Source of the DNA: Ailurus styani
Taxonomy: Eukaryota; Chordata; Mammalia; Carnivora; Ailuridae
Assembly (NCBI GenBank): GCA_002007465.1
Contig: LNAC01000001.1
Span: forward strand, 10,379,548-10,443,547
Length of the DNA: 64,000 nucleotides
Direction: 5' to 3'
This document shows positions 11,879-22,700 of the stretch, piece after piece. How positions within the stretch are numbered: position 1 is the stretch's first letter; each line of letters begins with the position of its first letter. Position numbers and translations under genes: made by a program. The notes under the pieces were generated by a model. The model did not search any database. It had not been told where the DNA came from and saw nothing but the letters and a program-made list of their open reading frames with translations.

Positions 11879-12607
11879 GTACAAATATTGTTGTTGTTCA
11901 TTTGTTTTTTACAAATATTGTTAAAATGTCTATGCTACCCAAAGCAATCTACATATTCAATGCAATCTCTATCAAAATACCATCAGTATTTTTCACAGAG
12001 CTGGAACAAACAATCCTAAAATTTGTATGGAACCAGAAAAGACCCTGAATAGATAAAGGAACATTGAAAAGGGAAACCAAAGCTGGAGGCATCACAGTTC
12101 CAGACTTCAAGCTCTATTACAAAGCTGTAATCATCAAGACAGTATGGTACTGGCACAAAAACAGACACATAGTTTACCAGAACAGAATAGAGAACCCAGA
12201 AATGGACCCTCAACTCTATGGTCAACTGATCTTTGACAAAGCAGGAAAGAATACCCAACGGAAAAAAGACAGTCTCTTCAACAAATGGTGCTGGGAAAAT
12301 TGGACACCCACATGCAGAAGAATGAAACTGGACCATTTCCTTACACCATTCATAAAAATAAACTCAAAATGGATGAAAAACCTAAATGTGAGACAGGAAT
12401 CCATCAAAATCGTAGAGGAAAAAACAGGCAGCAACCTCTGTGACCTCAGTCGCAACAACTTCTTGCTAGACACGTCTCCAAAGGCAAGTGAAACAAAAGC
12501 AAAAATGAACTATTGGGACTTCATTGCGATACAAAGTTTTTGCACAGCAGACGAAAGTCAACAAAACTAAAAGGCAACCTACGGAATGGGAGAAGATATT
12601 TGCAAAC

Positions 12608-12643
12608 GTCTTATCAGATAAACGTCTTATCTTTATCTGATAA
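12608..12643. repeat. Perfect 12-bp inverted repeat inside L1
   Basis: 'ttatcagataaa' at 12611-12622 and 'tttatctgataa' at 12632-12643 are exact reverse complements, separated by the 9-base loop 'cgtcttatc'. That loop repeats the sequence at 12608-12616. In other L1 copies, as I remember them, 'cttatcagataaaggg' is followed directly by a different sequence, so this looks like a local rearrangement. Confidence 0.85.
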
Positions 12644-13168
12644 TCTAAATCTATAAAGAACTCATCAAACTCAATATTGAAAAAACAAAAAATCCAGTCA
12701 AGAAAGGGGCAGAGGACATGAATAGACATTTCTCCAAAGAAGACATACAGATGGCTAACAGACACATGAAAAGATGTTCAACATCACTCAGCATCAGGGA
12801 AATACAAATCAAAACCACAATGAGATACCATCTCACACAAGCCAGAATGGCTAAAATAAACGACTCAGGAAACAACAGAGGTTGGCGACGATGTGGAGAA
12901 AGGGGAACCCTCTTACACTGTTGGTGGGATGCAAACTGGTACAGCCACTCTGGAAAACAGTATGGAGGTTCCTCGAAAAGTTAAAAATAGAGCTACTCTA
13001 CGACCCAGCAATTGCACTACTAGGTATTTACCCAAAGGATACAAACATAGTGATTCAAAGGGGCACATGCACCCCAATGATTATAGCAGCAATGTCCACA
13101 ATAGCCAAACTATGGAAAGAACCCTGATGTCCATCGACAGATGAATGGATAAAGAAGATGTGGTATGT

Positions 13169-13170
<2 letters not shown>

Positions 13171-13202
<32 letters not shown>
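13171..13202. repeat. (AC)n microsatellite within L1
   Basis: Sixteen AC units after 'tatgtgt', at the position just before 'aatggaatattactcagcc'. A similar alternating tract occupies the same L1 position at 46093-46132. Confidence 0.97.
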
Positions 13203-13205
<3 letters not shown>

Positions 13206-14215
13206 GGAATATTACTCAGCCATCTAAAAGAATGAAATCTTGTCATTTGCAACAACATGGATGGAACTAAAGGATATTATGCTAAGTGAAATAAGTCAGA
13301 GAAAGACAAATACCACATGATTTCACTTACATGTGGAATTTAAGAAACAAAACAGATCAACACAGGGGAAGGGAAGGAAAAATAAAACAAGATAAAAGAA
13401 CAGAGAGGGAAGCAAACCGTAAGAGACTCTTAACTACAGAAAACAAACTGAGGGTTCCTGGAGGGGAGGTTGGTAGGGGGAAGGGGTAACTGGGTGATGG
13501 GCATTAGGAGGGCTCTTAATATAATGAGTACTGGGTGTTATAAGCAACTGATGAATCACTACATCCTACCCCTGAAACTAATAACATACTATATGTTAAC
13601 TAAATTGAATTTAAATAAAAAATTTTAAAAATTGGAAATTAATAAAAAAAGAAAGAAAGAAGGTATTGAGACTTCTCATATGCCCCCACACACATGCACA
13701 GACTCCCTCATTATCAACACCCCCCCCATCATCTGTTGCAACTGAAGAACCCACACAGATTCACTGTCATCTCCCAAAGTCTGTAGTTTCCATTAGGGGT
13801 CACTCTTACTGCTGTGCATTCTATGGGTAGCAACAAATACATAATGACATATACTCACCATTCCAGGATTGTACGGAGTAGTTTCACTATCCCAAAAATC
13901 CTCTGTGCTCTGCCTATTTATCCCTCCCCAACCCTAACCATCACGGTAATACTTTCAATACTATTTGTTTGGAGCACAAGCAACATGTTTTCAGTTTTGT
14001 GGACCATTTCTCCCTTGCAACTACACAACTCTGCCACTAGAATGTGAACGCCTCCACAGACAATACATAAACAAATGGGCATCTCACTGTTCCAATAAAA
14101 CTTTATTTACAAAAACAAGCAGGCACTGCCTTTGGCCCACGGGCTGTTGTTTGCTGATCCCTGAACAACAATATCATTTTATGCATTGTCATTGTTTTCA
14201 CAAGAAAGAAGTTTC

Positions 14216-14400
14216 TTTTTTTTTTTTTTAAGATATTTATTTTTTAAAGAGAGAGAGATAACAAGTAGGCAGAGAGAGAGACGAGGAAGCAGGCTCCCTG
14301 CTGAGCAGAGAGCCCGATGCGGGCCTCAATCTCAGGACCCTGAGATCATGACCTGAGCCAAAGGCAGAGGCTTTAACCCGCTGAGCCACCCAGGCGCCCC
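14216..14400 (-). mobile_element. CanSINE 6
   Basis: Minus-oriented, with a poly(T), 'gagagagataacaagtaggc' and the inverted head 'gagccacccaggcgcccc'. Duplications 'aagaaagaagtttc' at 14202-14215 and 14401-14414 are identical. It forms an inverted pair with CanSINE 7, 200 bp away. Confidence 0.95.
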
Positions 14401-14602
14401 AAGAAAGAAGTTTCCTAATAGTTTGACTTGGCATTAATAATTTGTTTTTTTCTAATTTTCTCTCTGAAAGCTATACTCTTTCTGGAATGTGAAATAATAC
14501 CCAATCAAAAGCCAAGACTGAAATGAAAGACAATTCCCTTTCCAGAATATCCCTGCTTTAAAGCTATATTGTCTTTCTCTGCTTTAAATCCCAAGTTTCT
14601 GG

Positions 14603-14837
14603 GGCCACATAGATGGCTCAGTCGGTTGAGCATCCGACTCTTGGTTTTGGCTCAGGTCATGAACTCAGGGTCATGAGATGGAGCCCTGTATGGGGCTTTG
14701 TGCTCAGCAGAGATTCTGCTTGAGATTCTCTCTCCCCCCCCCCGCTCCTCTCCCTGCTCACGCACATGCACATACTCTCTCTCTAAAATAAATGGATAAA
14801 TAAATCTTAAAAAAAATTAAAAAATAAAAAATAAATA
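14603..14837 (+). mobile_element. CanSINE 7
   Basis: Diverged head 'gccacatagatggctcagtcggttg', 'tggagccctgtatggggc', a long CT/C tract and a complex A-rich tail. Duplications 'ccaagtttctgg' at 14591-14602 and 14838-14849 are exact. The subfamily is older than that of CanSINE 6 by its 'gactcttggttttggctcag' inner text. Confidence 0.9.
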
Positions 14838-16109
14838 CCAAGTTTCTGGTAACTTTTTGGTTTCTGGAGGAAACCACTTGCTCTTTGAAACTGTGACTCT
14901 ATTTTTTCCACAAAGGAGGCCTGGGCCTCCTTACTGAGCAAGTCCCACAAGATGTGGGACATGCCGTTTGAGGGCTGGATGCCACATGAGCACTTTAGTA
15001 GAGAGCTGTCTGACTGCTTATGGTCAACTAAGCACAAGATCTTTTGTTTCCAAGAGAAACCAATGTTTGTTCTTAGGTTCAAAGAAAACCAATTGTTCTG
15101 CAGGATGGTATACAGACATCAACTACCTTCCAGTCACCAATTATCTATAAAGCAAAGCTGTGCGTATGTAGCGTGAGAAATTTGTCTTAGGAGATCCCGT
15201 GGCCCAGAACACCTGTGTCCACTCACTCCTGTGCAACCTACAAAGCTGATTTTACTGAAGGGAGAAGGAGTGTGTGTATCCCACTGGGGGTTCCACTAAG
15301 GTCATCCCTCAGAGGTTCAGTACCTCCTCCAACAGCCAAGAGTCATGCCAACCACTTCCTGTTAGCCACAATAAGAAATCCAAACAACAACACTGATAGT
15401 TTTTCTAAGTGGATGTGGCAGCTCCCTGTAAGGCAATCAGTGACCTGTCACAACAAAGAAAGAGAACAGATAAAAATACTCTCATCAAAGCCTAGAGGCG
15501 GGTAGGATTCCATGTGTGCCACATAGTAAAAATCTGTAACACTTTAAGTGGTGTCTTAAGCAGAAGCTAGTAATAGCCTCTGTCAAAAAGCTAGTCTAGT
15601 ACAGATGGGAAATCAGCCATGCACTTGACAGGGCAGCTGGCGGGCAGCCCTCAGAAAATGCATCCGATAGGGAAAGTGTGCTTCTAAAAGAAACCCTTCT
15701 GTGGGGCCTGGCCTCCACTGTCCAGGACTGGCTGTCTTCTGGGATGAGTTACTCACATGACAGCTATTTCCTGGCCAGGGTCAAATGCAACACTGGATAC
15801 TAGATTGTGCTGGCAGGTCTCAGTCAACCATCTAAAAGCCAGGGTTCAGTGTTTCACTTCTTTCAGCTTTGAGCTTTGGAAGCCCCTTCAAGCTCGGCAC
15901 CAAGCCTTTGGGAGGACAGAACATGCCCTAAAACAAGAGAGAACTGCGGGGGCCCCGAAGTCTGAAATCCAGGTGTGGGCAGGGTCACGCTCTGAAGGCT
16001 CCAAGAGATGATCCTTCCTTGTCCCTTCCAGCATCTGGAGGCTCCACCTTCCTCGGCTTGTGGCTGCACCATTCCGATCTCTACCCCCGTCTTCACGTGG
16101 CCTTCTCAT

Positions 16110-16330
16110 CTGTGTCTCTGTGTCTCAAATATTCCTATGCCTTTCTCTAATGGGGACATCTGTCATTGGATTTAGGGCCACCCTAAAACCGGGATGATCT
16201 CACCTTAAGAACCTTAATTCGATTACATCTGCAAAGACAATTCTCCAAATAAGGTCATGTTCACAGGTTCCATGGGCTAGGACCCAGACACATCTTTAGG
16301 GGGAACATTATTCAACTCCCTATCGCCCCC
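16110..16330. repeat. Unclassified old interspersed repeat
   Basis: 'cattggatttagggccaccc', 'gatgatctcaccttaagaac', 'caaataaggtcatgttcacagg' and 'gggctaggacccagacac' form a series I recognise as a widespread mammalian repeat, but I cannot name the family securely. Confidence 0.45.
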
Positions 16331-16429
16331 AACAAACCAGACGAGAATATGAATTATTTATTTAAATGAACATGGGATACTTCATTGTTTTTCATCACGG
16401 TAAGCCCTGAGACACTATTGAGTTAGAGG

Positions 16430-16590
16430 CTGGTATGAAACTCAACTAAGTGTCCTTGAACAAGTTACAGTCTGTTGGAGCTTCACTGTCCTTATGTATA
16501 CAATGGGGATACACTGTATCCCCCGGCGAGGCCACTGTACAGATTAACAGTAACTGATGTAGAGTGCTTGGTACCCCAGTATCTTGCTGA
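16430..16590 (+). repeat. MIR SINE relic
   Basis: 'gtgtccttgaacaagttacag', 'tccttatgtatacaatgggg' and 'cagattaacagtaactgatg' follow MIR order with substantial divergence. Confidence 0.55.
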
Positions 16591-16884
16591 TAGGGCTCCA
16601 GCCTCTAAGGGCTCTAAGCAATATATCCAACACACGCTGAAGGAAAAGGCATCCAGAGACTCCTTGATCAAGCCGCTATCAGGGAATGTCTTATATACTC
16701 AGAAAAAAACCCAGAAAAGATCAAGGTAACAGGCCTGCCAAAGGCTAATGTCACACCTGTGAGAAATCAAGGACTTCGGGTCACAAGAATGGCCTCTCCC
16801 AAGTGGCTGCCCGTGGCCACATTTTTCCAATGTCCCAGGTCACCAACCTAAACATACAGTGTGCCACGGCCTCTAGAGTCCCAG

Positions 16885-16975
16885 GACATGAGCTGTGTCT
16901 TAGTCATCTCTGTGTCCCCAACACCTAGCACCACTGGCACCTCAGTCATTCAATAAACATTGCTGGAATGAACCA
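16885..16975 (+). repeat. L2 LINE 3' end
   Basis: 'tgtcttagtcatctctgtgtccccaacacctagcac' and 'cattcaataaacattgctg' match the L2 3' terminus in order and spacing. Confidence 0.7.
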
Positions 16976-17034
16976 GGACACTCTGGAACCTCATCTCTGG
17001 TTACAGACAATAATATGGACAAATACGTGGACTT

Positions 17035-17295
17035 AAAAAACCACCCTAAGTACTTCACACACATATTGAGTGGATTAAATGAGATAATGCCTCGCACAAG
17101 CTGTCACAGCAGCTGCTCCAAATGTCAGCAGCCAGCATTACTTATTTTAACCCTCACTCCAACCAGGAATGGAGGCATCATCGTTCCCATTGTACACAGT
17201 GGGCACTGAGGCAAGAGCGGGTAAGTCACAGAGCTAAGACCCGGCAGAGCCAGGGTCCGTCACCACAAAGACCTGTGTCCTCTCCACTACAGCAC
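17035..17295 (-). repeat. MIR SINE relic
   Basis: 'attaaatgagataatgcctcgc' is followed by 'catcatcgttcccattgtac', 'cactgaggcaagagcgggtaag' and 'agacccggcagagccagg', the order of MIR in reverse complement. Confidence 0.65.
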
Positions 17296-17383
17296 TCTAC
17301 ACCTGATGATAATATTTAGTCTTGCCTTTAAGGCTGGGCCCAGCCTGCATATCCATAACGACACTATATAGTGAGCCGGCGCA

Positions 17384-17455
17384 CACACGTGTGTACGCAA
17401 CTACTGTGTGTACACACAATAGTATGTGTACATGTATGTACACACACACACAATA
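17384..17455. repeat. Alternating purine-pyrimidine CA/TG stretch
   Basis: Interrupted runs of 'cacacacgtgtgtac', 'tgtgtgtacacac' and 'atgtatgtacacacacac', including short palindromes, about 370 bp 3' of exon 5 in gene direction. Confidence 0.8.
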
Positions 17456-17821
17456 CCATCACTGAAGGAATAAACTAGAGAGAACATGGAGCTGAAAAGC
17501 AAGGACCCAGGGAGCATGGTAAATTCCCTTGCCCTGTTAAGCTCCTGAATCGTACTGCCGAAGGGTAAAGTGTCCCATGTCACATGGTCCCATGTCCGCT
17601 GAGCTCACAGAAGCAATACACACGATGTCTTCTAAACTCTAGAGCCTCATCCGCAGGTTTATTACTTCCTGTTGAATTCGTGTTTCTAAGCCCACAGGGA
17701 AAGAAGAATGAACTGTGCTCAACATTCGAGTCTCAGCACTTTGCTCTCCACTGAAACTCCCAAGGAAAGCGGTCCGGAAACATGACCAGGAATTAAAGAG
17801 AGTCCCAGCCACGGAACTTAC

Positions 17822-17946
17822 AGGAGGAATGGATGCTGGGGAAGCTTTTGCGGCCCTCGGACACCAGATCAGGGTCACCTGTGCAGTGCATTTCTGAGTT
17901 CATCACTCCATCTGGAAAGCAGCGGTAAAAGAAATCGGGGCGAGGT
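17822..17946 (-). CDS. PLPP4: PLPP4 exon 5: phosphatase motif C2 and catalytic loop
   Basis: Internal coding exon of 125 nt on the minus strand. It starts after acceptor TTTTGTAG with one base that completes the arginine codon begun in exon 4. It then encodes 41 residues from PRPDFFYRCF to SFPSIHSS and ends with one base of the next codon before donor GTAAG. PRP completes the PAP2 phosphate-binding motif C1 (K-x6-R-P). PSIHS is motif C2, whose histidine acts as proton donor to the leaving group in this superfamily. The loop between them carries two cysteines and is extracytoplasmic or lumenal in related lipid phosphate phosphatases. The residues agree with human PLPP4 as I remember it. The frame is intact, with no stop and no frameshift. 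Confidence 0.96.
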
Positions 17947-18099
17947 CTACAAAAGACACCATGGACATTTTCAATATAAAATGCTGCCATCACAAAGGAA
18001 CCCCCAGCCGACCCCCACCTTTCCCTGCTGCCCCCAGCTCCTCCTCCTGCCGTCCGCACGGGCGCTCCCTGGGCACTACTCCAGACACGGTGGTCTTGG

Positions 18100-18305
18100 G
18101 GAAAGCTCAGGTTTCGGGGTCAGAAAGCTGTGAGTTGGAACTCCCACTCTGCCGCATATTCGTTTTCTGACCTTGGGAAGGTCCCGTAGCCTCCCCCAGC
18201 CTCAGCTTCCACATCTGTAAAAGGGGAAAGGAATACCTGCCCAAAGGGGAGGTCGTGAGGGCTGGAGGAGAGGACTGGTGGGAGGCACTTAAGCACGTGC
18301 CAGCG
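18100..18305 (+). repeat. MIR SINE
   Basis: 'tttcggggtcagaaagctgtgag', 'ttttctgaccttgggaaggtcc', 'cctcagcttccacatctgtaaaagggg' and 'ggaggcacttaagcacgtgcc' give a clear MIR order. It is antisense to PLPP4 and lies 150 bp from exon 5. Confidence 0.75.
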
Positions 18306-18597
18306 GAGTAGAAGACCGTTCCTGCCTCCAGAGATGGCTCCCATTCAGAGGCTGCTTCCAGAAGCCCAGACTCCAGGCTCCTCATGTCCCCACATCTCGA
18401 ATTTGGATGGTCAATTGCCCCTCCTCGAATAGCGGGTCTCATCTAACCTCACTGAGATGGAGGACCCAACAGCTCAGCTCCGTGATGCAGAGCACACGGC
18501 CATCCAGGCTGGCCTCCCTGTCCAGGTCTGGGGACGCAGACCTCACGGGGCGTGGGTGGAAGCTGGCCCAGAGGTCCAGCCGCCTGCAGCAGGCATA

Positions 18598-18815
18598 GCT
18601 GGTATTTATGGAGCCCTTACTGGGTACCATGCATAGTGCTAAGCACTGCACCTGCATCAGATCATGGGATTCTAATGCCAACCCCAGGACTTCCTTTATC
18701 TGACAGGTGCAAAAATAAAGGTTTAGAAAGATTATACTCCTGCCCAAGGTCACAACCAACCAGTAAATGGCAAAGGCAAGCTTAAGCCCCAGTGATTGGA
18801 TTCCTGCACCAACAC
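18598..18815 (-). repeat. MIR SINE
   Basis: 'ggtatttatggagcccttactgggtacc', 'gtgctaagcactgcac', 'cccaaggtcacaaccaacc' and 'agtaaatggcaaagg' form MIR in reverse complement. It pairs head to head with the MIR at 18100-18305. Confidence 0.75.
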
Positions 18816-19486
18816 ACTTCACCCCGTGTTTTTCTGCCTTCCTCCGGTGAGGATTCCCACACAGATGGGTGATGGCCAATCCTTTCCCATTAATTTAGCT
18901 AATATTTGCTGAAGGCCAGCCATGGGCGAGCCTTTGCTAGTGCTGTAAACATAGGGCTCCTTTGGTGCACATTCTGGGTCACTCTGACACCCTGGTCTTC
19001 CCAGCTCTGGGATCTAGGACCAATAATAATCTGTCGATATCTATAAAATATCAATAATCAGTAGCAAAAATCTATCAGAACTCTGGTGTACTCTCTCCCC
19101 CCTACTTGGCTAGTGTTTCTCCAAGTGCAGTTATTCACCTACTGAACCAGACCCTCAGAGCAGACAAAGCCTGGGAACCAGCATTTTATTGAGGCCCCGA
19201 GGCAACTCTTGATGTGGAAAATTGGGAGAACACCACGGCCCCACGGTCATGCACTGCCCAATGTGTATCCACCTTCTGCCCTCTGGGTGCCTGCTACACC
19301 CTCTGCCACGTAGATAATCAGTAAATGCTGAGCTTCTGAGAGGGAAGCTAACCTGTCCAAAGCCAACAGCCAAAGTTAGGCCTCAGATCCAGGTCTTTTG
19401 ACTTTTCATCTCTATGGAAACTAGCTCACCTCTAGAGCAGTCGTGGGAAAAAGCAAGAAAATGGAGAACAGAAGTCATGTCCCGGC

Positions 19487-19509
19487 GGGGGGTGGGTGGG
19501 GTGGGGGGG
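19487..19509 (+). other. G-run, quadruplex-prone
   Basis: Four closely spaced runs (GGGGGG, GGG, GGGG, GGGGGGG) separated by single T bases. It lies about 90 bases inside intron 4 from the exon 4 donor, on the strand that is the template for PLPP4, so the nascent RNA would be C-rich. Confidence 0.75.
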
Positions 19510-19598
19510 CAGAAATGTGCCATAAGCCAAAGCTCAAATGGCAATCCACAGATGACCTTGAGAGTCTAAGCCACCCTTTGTTTCTTTCTGGAACTTAC

Positions 19599-19662
19599 CT
19601 TCCCACTATTAACTTAATAGTGTTTGTGCAGACTCCATTCAGAGCAAGAGCCAAGGACACCG
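19599..19662 (-). CDS. PLPP4: PLPP4 exon 4: third membrane segment and start of motif C1
   Basis: Small 64-nt internal exon on the minus strand. It begins after acceptor TTTTGTAG with two bases completing an alanine codon, encodes 20 residues from VSLALALNGV to KLIVG, and ends with AG, the first two bases of an arginine codon, before donor GTAAGT. The residues form a hydrophobic stretch followed by the lysine of the PAP2 motif C1, so the catalytic motif is divided by the intron after KLIVG-R. It matches human PLPP4 as remembered. It is easy to miss because it falls inside longer meaningless open frames on the other strand. Confidence 0.95.
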
Positions 19663-19711
19663 CTACAAAACAAAACCAACAGACAGAAGAATAACCAGCT
19701 GGCTCTCAAAT

Positions 19712-19758
19712 CACAATCATCATCATCAACGTTATCATCATCATCGTTACACCATCAT
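19712..19758. repeat. CAT trinucleotide tract
   Basis: 'atcatcatcatcaacg' followed by 'ttatcatcatcatcg', 50 to 96 bases upstream of the exon 4 acceptor in gene direction. In the transcript it reads as ATG/GAT repeats near the expected branch-point zone. Confidence 0.85.
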
Positions 19759-22700
19759 ACTATTCAATTATGACCACGGACATAGGAGCCAATAGTTTAA
19801 AAGACAGAGGCAAGTCTGAGTGGCTAGAGTGAAATAGAATTAAGGCAAGACTTTGGAGAGTGGCTCATAAAATCCCAAGCTCCTAGGACACGCAATTTAT
19901 CTCTTCTTGACTAAAATTTTCACTACTGGAAAGGAAACTATCCATTATGTTTTGGCCTGATAGGAACAGATTTAATACTATAGCACATAGAGTTTCTTTT
20001 ACTGGTAGCAAGAAACGTAACTTTTTGTTTCTGGCAACCTTCTCAAACATAATTCTAATCAGAGCAGCTGCTGGACTCCTTCTTCAGAGTAGGACATTCC
20101 CACGCCGTGATTATCTCTGTGTTGATCCGTCATCTGCTGACAGCTGTCCTTTTGTTATCAAACAAATCACTTTCTGAGAAGGTAGATGGTCCCGACACTT
20201 CCCTGGGTTTTGAGAAGTTTTGCCTAGGTGGTGCTTTTTGCCACCTGAGGCAGTAGCAACTTCTGCACTACATTATTTAGAAATATACATCCTTGGGGAC
20301 TTTCTCTAAGTCGCTTGGAAGGATGTTGCTGGATGAAGTACAGATCATTCAAAGGGCACATCACAAGTCTCTCCTGTGTTTATCAAGACTTCGCAAAAGG
20401 TGAGTCAACGTGATGGAAGGTCAAATGCCTTGCATAAGCAATAAAAACCTATCGATTCCCTGGTCCAGTGCTTTGTTGGAATAACAAAGCACGTGAATTA
20501 CCATTTCCCTTTGGCAACCATTAACTGTTCAACAGCAGCTGAGATTTATGTAAGAAAACAGAGTGGAGGGACATTTCCGGGAAGGAGCTGCCTAGAGCAA
20601 TGCATGGTCATTAAGGGAGACAAACGTGTTCTCTGAGCAGAAAGTACTGTCCAATGGCTGCCACAGTCACCAAGGGCACTGGCTGCAGAGATTGATACAA
20701 AACCTATCTGCTTTTAACAAGTCACGGGAAACAGAGGGAACGGGAGGGGCCAGTTCAAATGAAAACCTTTGTCAAAAGGAGACTAATCACCTAAGCATGA
20801 GATGGGCCACAAGGGGCCCTATCTGAGTGTGGCAAGGGGACGATGGGGCGGAGAGAGCCCAGCAGGAGTCACAGCCCAGCAGCACCATTAACACACCAAG
20901 CAGGCAACTGGGATGGATAAACTGGAACCCAGTTAACCTTCCTTCTAAAATGCTGGCTTCCCTCTCTCTTGCCAGCTCAGAGCAACCCTGAGAGGTCTCC
21001 TCTGCAGAGAGGAGGGAAAATGCCCTGGGCTGTCTACACTGCTGTACTCTCCCCAGAGCCAGGACAAAGAACAGGCTGTGAGATCACCCTGCGTGACTGG
21101 GGTCTTTTCCTAGTAGAGCTGCTTCCACGGGCTCACGGCTGTATTTTCCCCGCTGGGCCGGCCTCCCTCTGATCCTGGTCCTGGCATGGCCTTAGCACAG
21201 AGGAGCTGTCTGGGAACAAGCCTCATCAGCTGATCCCCCAATGCCCTCAGGGAACTTCACAGACTGCTACATCAATCCAGAACACCATACGTGTCTCCAA
21301 CCTCAGCACCGGCTTGGCTTTATTATAGCAAAGGGCAGTTCTTTGAAAAGTTTCAAGTTGCTGAGCTAGAAACTGTGCAGATGTGATGTAACTGCCAACA
21401 GCTAGCAACTTCACTCTCTGATCCAGAAGCCTGAAGGAGACAGAAAACAATGGGGCTCCGGAGTGACGATATTTAGGGTGAAAGTCATCTCAGCATTCTA
21501 GAAGTAAACCCAACTGATTATTTTCATCTGAATAGTACAACCCCAGGAGGACCACTATGGGGGCCTCTCACCGATAGCGGAGGGTAGCCTGGGCCCAGAT
21601 CAGAGGCAAGAAAGGCTGGCTGAGCAGGAAATGAACGGCCCCAATCAGGAATGCTTGCTGATTAACAACGACCCAGTGGGTCTGTTTCATAAGAGTTGTG
21701 TTGACACCGTCCCACAGCACCGTGGGTTTGAAGGACTAGACCAAACGACAAACCAGACTGCGTCCAATGAAGAAATTCAAAGTAATGTGTCGTGTGAGCT
21801 AGCCCACAAGTGGCCTGTACTGAGAACAATGCTGCTCATAAGAAACCCAGAGGATTAGAGGGTTTTGTTGTTGAGAATTCGGAGCTGCAGTATGTCTGTA
21901 ACAGGGGACTCTATTATACCGCCTGGCTGTTCTGCAGCCCGAATCTCTCAAAGCAGGATGCTGCATAGGGCCAAGCCTCACCCATCTTGTCTACAGCAGA
22001 AGCGAGAAGGTGGCCACTGGGGACGTGCAGGTAAGAGGAGGTCTTGGGATTCAGGTCTGCTAAAGAAGGAACTTGAGCACAGAGCACTCTCACCTAGAAA
22101 GTCCTGAACTCCACATAACAATGGAAACGCTACACCTGGTTTTCTGTCCTTGGTTTTTAAAGATCAGTCCCTCACCCCCTCCTTCCAAGGTTTCCTAAAA
22201 GAAGGGATTTTAAAAATCAAAAACAAAAACAAAAAAGGTGTGTACAACAGGAGGTTGCCGGGGCAGGCTCTCATCTATTTAGGCAACAGAACATCCAATG
22301 ACTCCACCTTCTCTGTTAACATACGGAAGGCAGGGTGTGGTGTGCAATTTTGAAATATCCCTCTAAGGGAGATTTAGCAGCAAATGAGAAAGTCTAGAGA
22401 AGTAACTTACGGTCATAACAACGCCCAATTCCAACAGCTGGCAGTAAATTATGACCATAACCATGAAGGACAGCTCTTACCCACAGTCATACCATCCAGG
22501 GACTCCAAGCCAGGGGAGCGACTAGAATAAAAAGTGAGGCAAAGGGATTTCCAAGTCAGCTGAGAGGGCTGCAGGCCCGACGCTGCAGGGACCATAGGGC
22601 TATTTATCCCGACACTGCCCTGGCTGCTCAGGCTACCTGGGGAGGGCACCTATGCCCTCCTTGGAAAACCTGACCTTTCTGCCACTTCAGCTGAGGGGAC

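Larger units (their letters stand above)
11917..13660 (+). mobile_element. L1 3' end: ORF2 C-terminal part plus 3' UTR, 5'-truncated
   Basis: The frame at 12064-12570 encodes 168 residues of the ORF2 C-terminal region (for example [19 protein letters not shown]). This is followed by frame-shifted text of the ORF2 end ('gctggaacaaacaatc' to 'caacaacatggatggaac'), a 3' UTR with G-rich 'ggaggggaggttggtagg', and the A-rich end near 13655. The endonuclease and the catalytic reverse-transcriptase core are absent, so it cannot move on its own. An internal (AC)n lies at 13171-13202 and an unusual hairpin at 12611-12643. It is antisense to PLPP4. Confidence 0.93.
1..17821 (-). other. PLPP4: PLPP4 intron 5 (left part, incomplete)
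   Basis: Sequence downstream, in gene direction, of the donor at 17821. It contains no further recognisable PLPP4 exon. I looked on the minus strand for the segment after motif C2, including the C3 motif of the SR...H...D type and the hydrophobic C-terminal half, and found nothing matching, so the remaining exons are inferred to lie beyond position 1. Apart from the repeats listed separately, 480-1320, 1470-2710, 7860-8940, 9480-10020, 10520-11820 and 14840-16100 show only apparently unique intronic DNA. Confidence 0.75.
17947..19598 (-). other. PLPP4: PLPP4 intron 4
   Basis: Bounded in gene direction by donor GTAAGT (19593-19598) and acceptor TTTGTAG (ending at 17947). It is the shortest complete intron in the window at 1652 bases. 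It contains two MIRs in opposite orientation, a G-run near the donor end and otherwise unique sequence. Confidence 0.93.

Noticed and set aside
12064..12570. 168-residue frame as a host gene
   Set aside because: It is the C-terminal part of L1 ORF2. It lacks the endonuclease and catalytic reverse-transcriptase core and breaks into other frames downstream.
1..17800. Remaining PLPP4 exons (motif C3, C-terminus)
   Set aside because: No minus-strand match to the expected SR...H...D motif or the C-terminal tail was found by eye, so none is annotated.
18439..18879. 146-residue minus-strand frame in intron 4
   Set aside because: Consists largely of MIR sequence and lies between PLPP4 exons 4 and 5. 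No splice sites link it to the coding exons.
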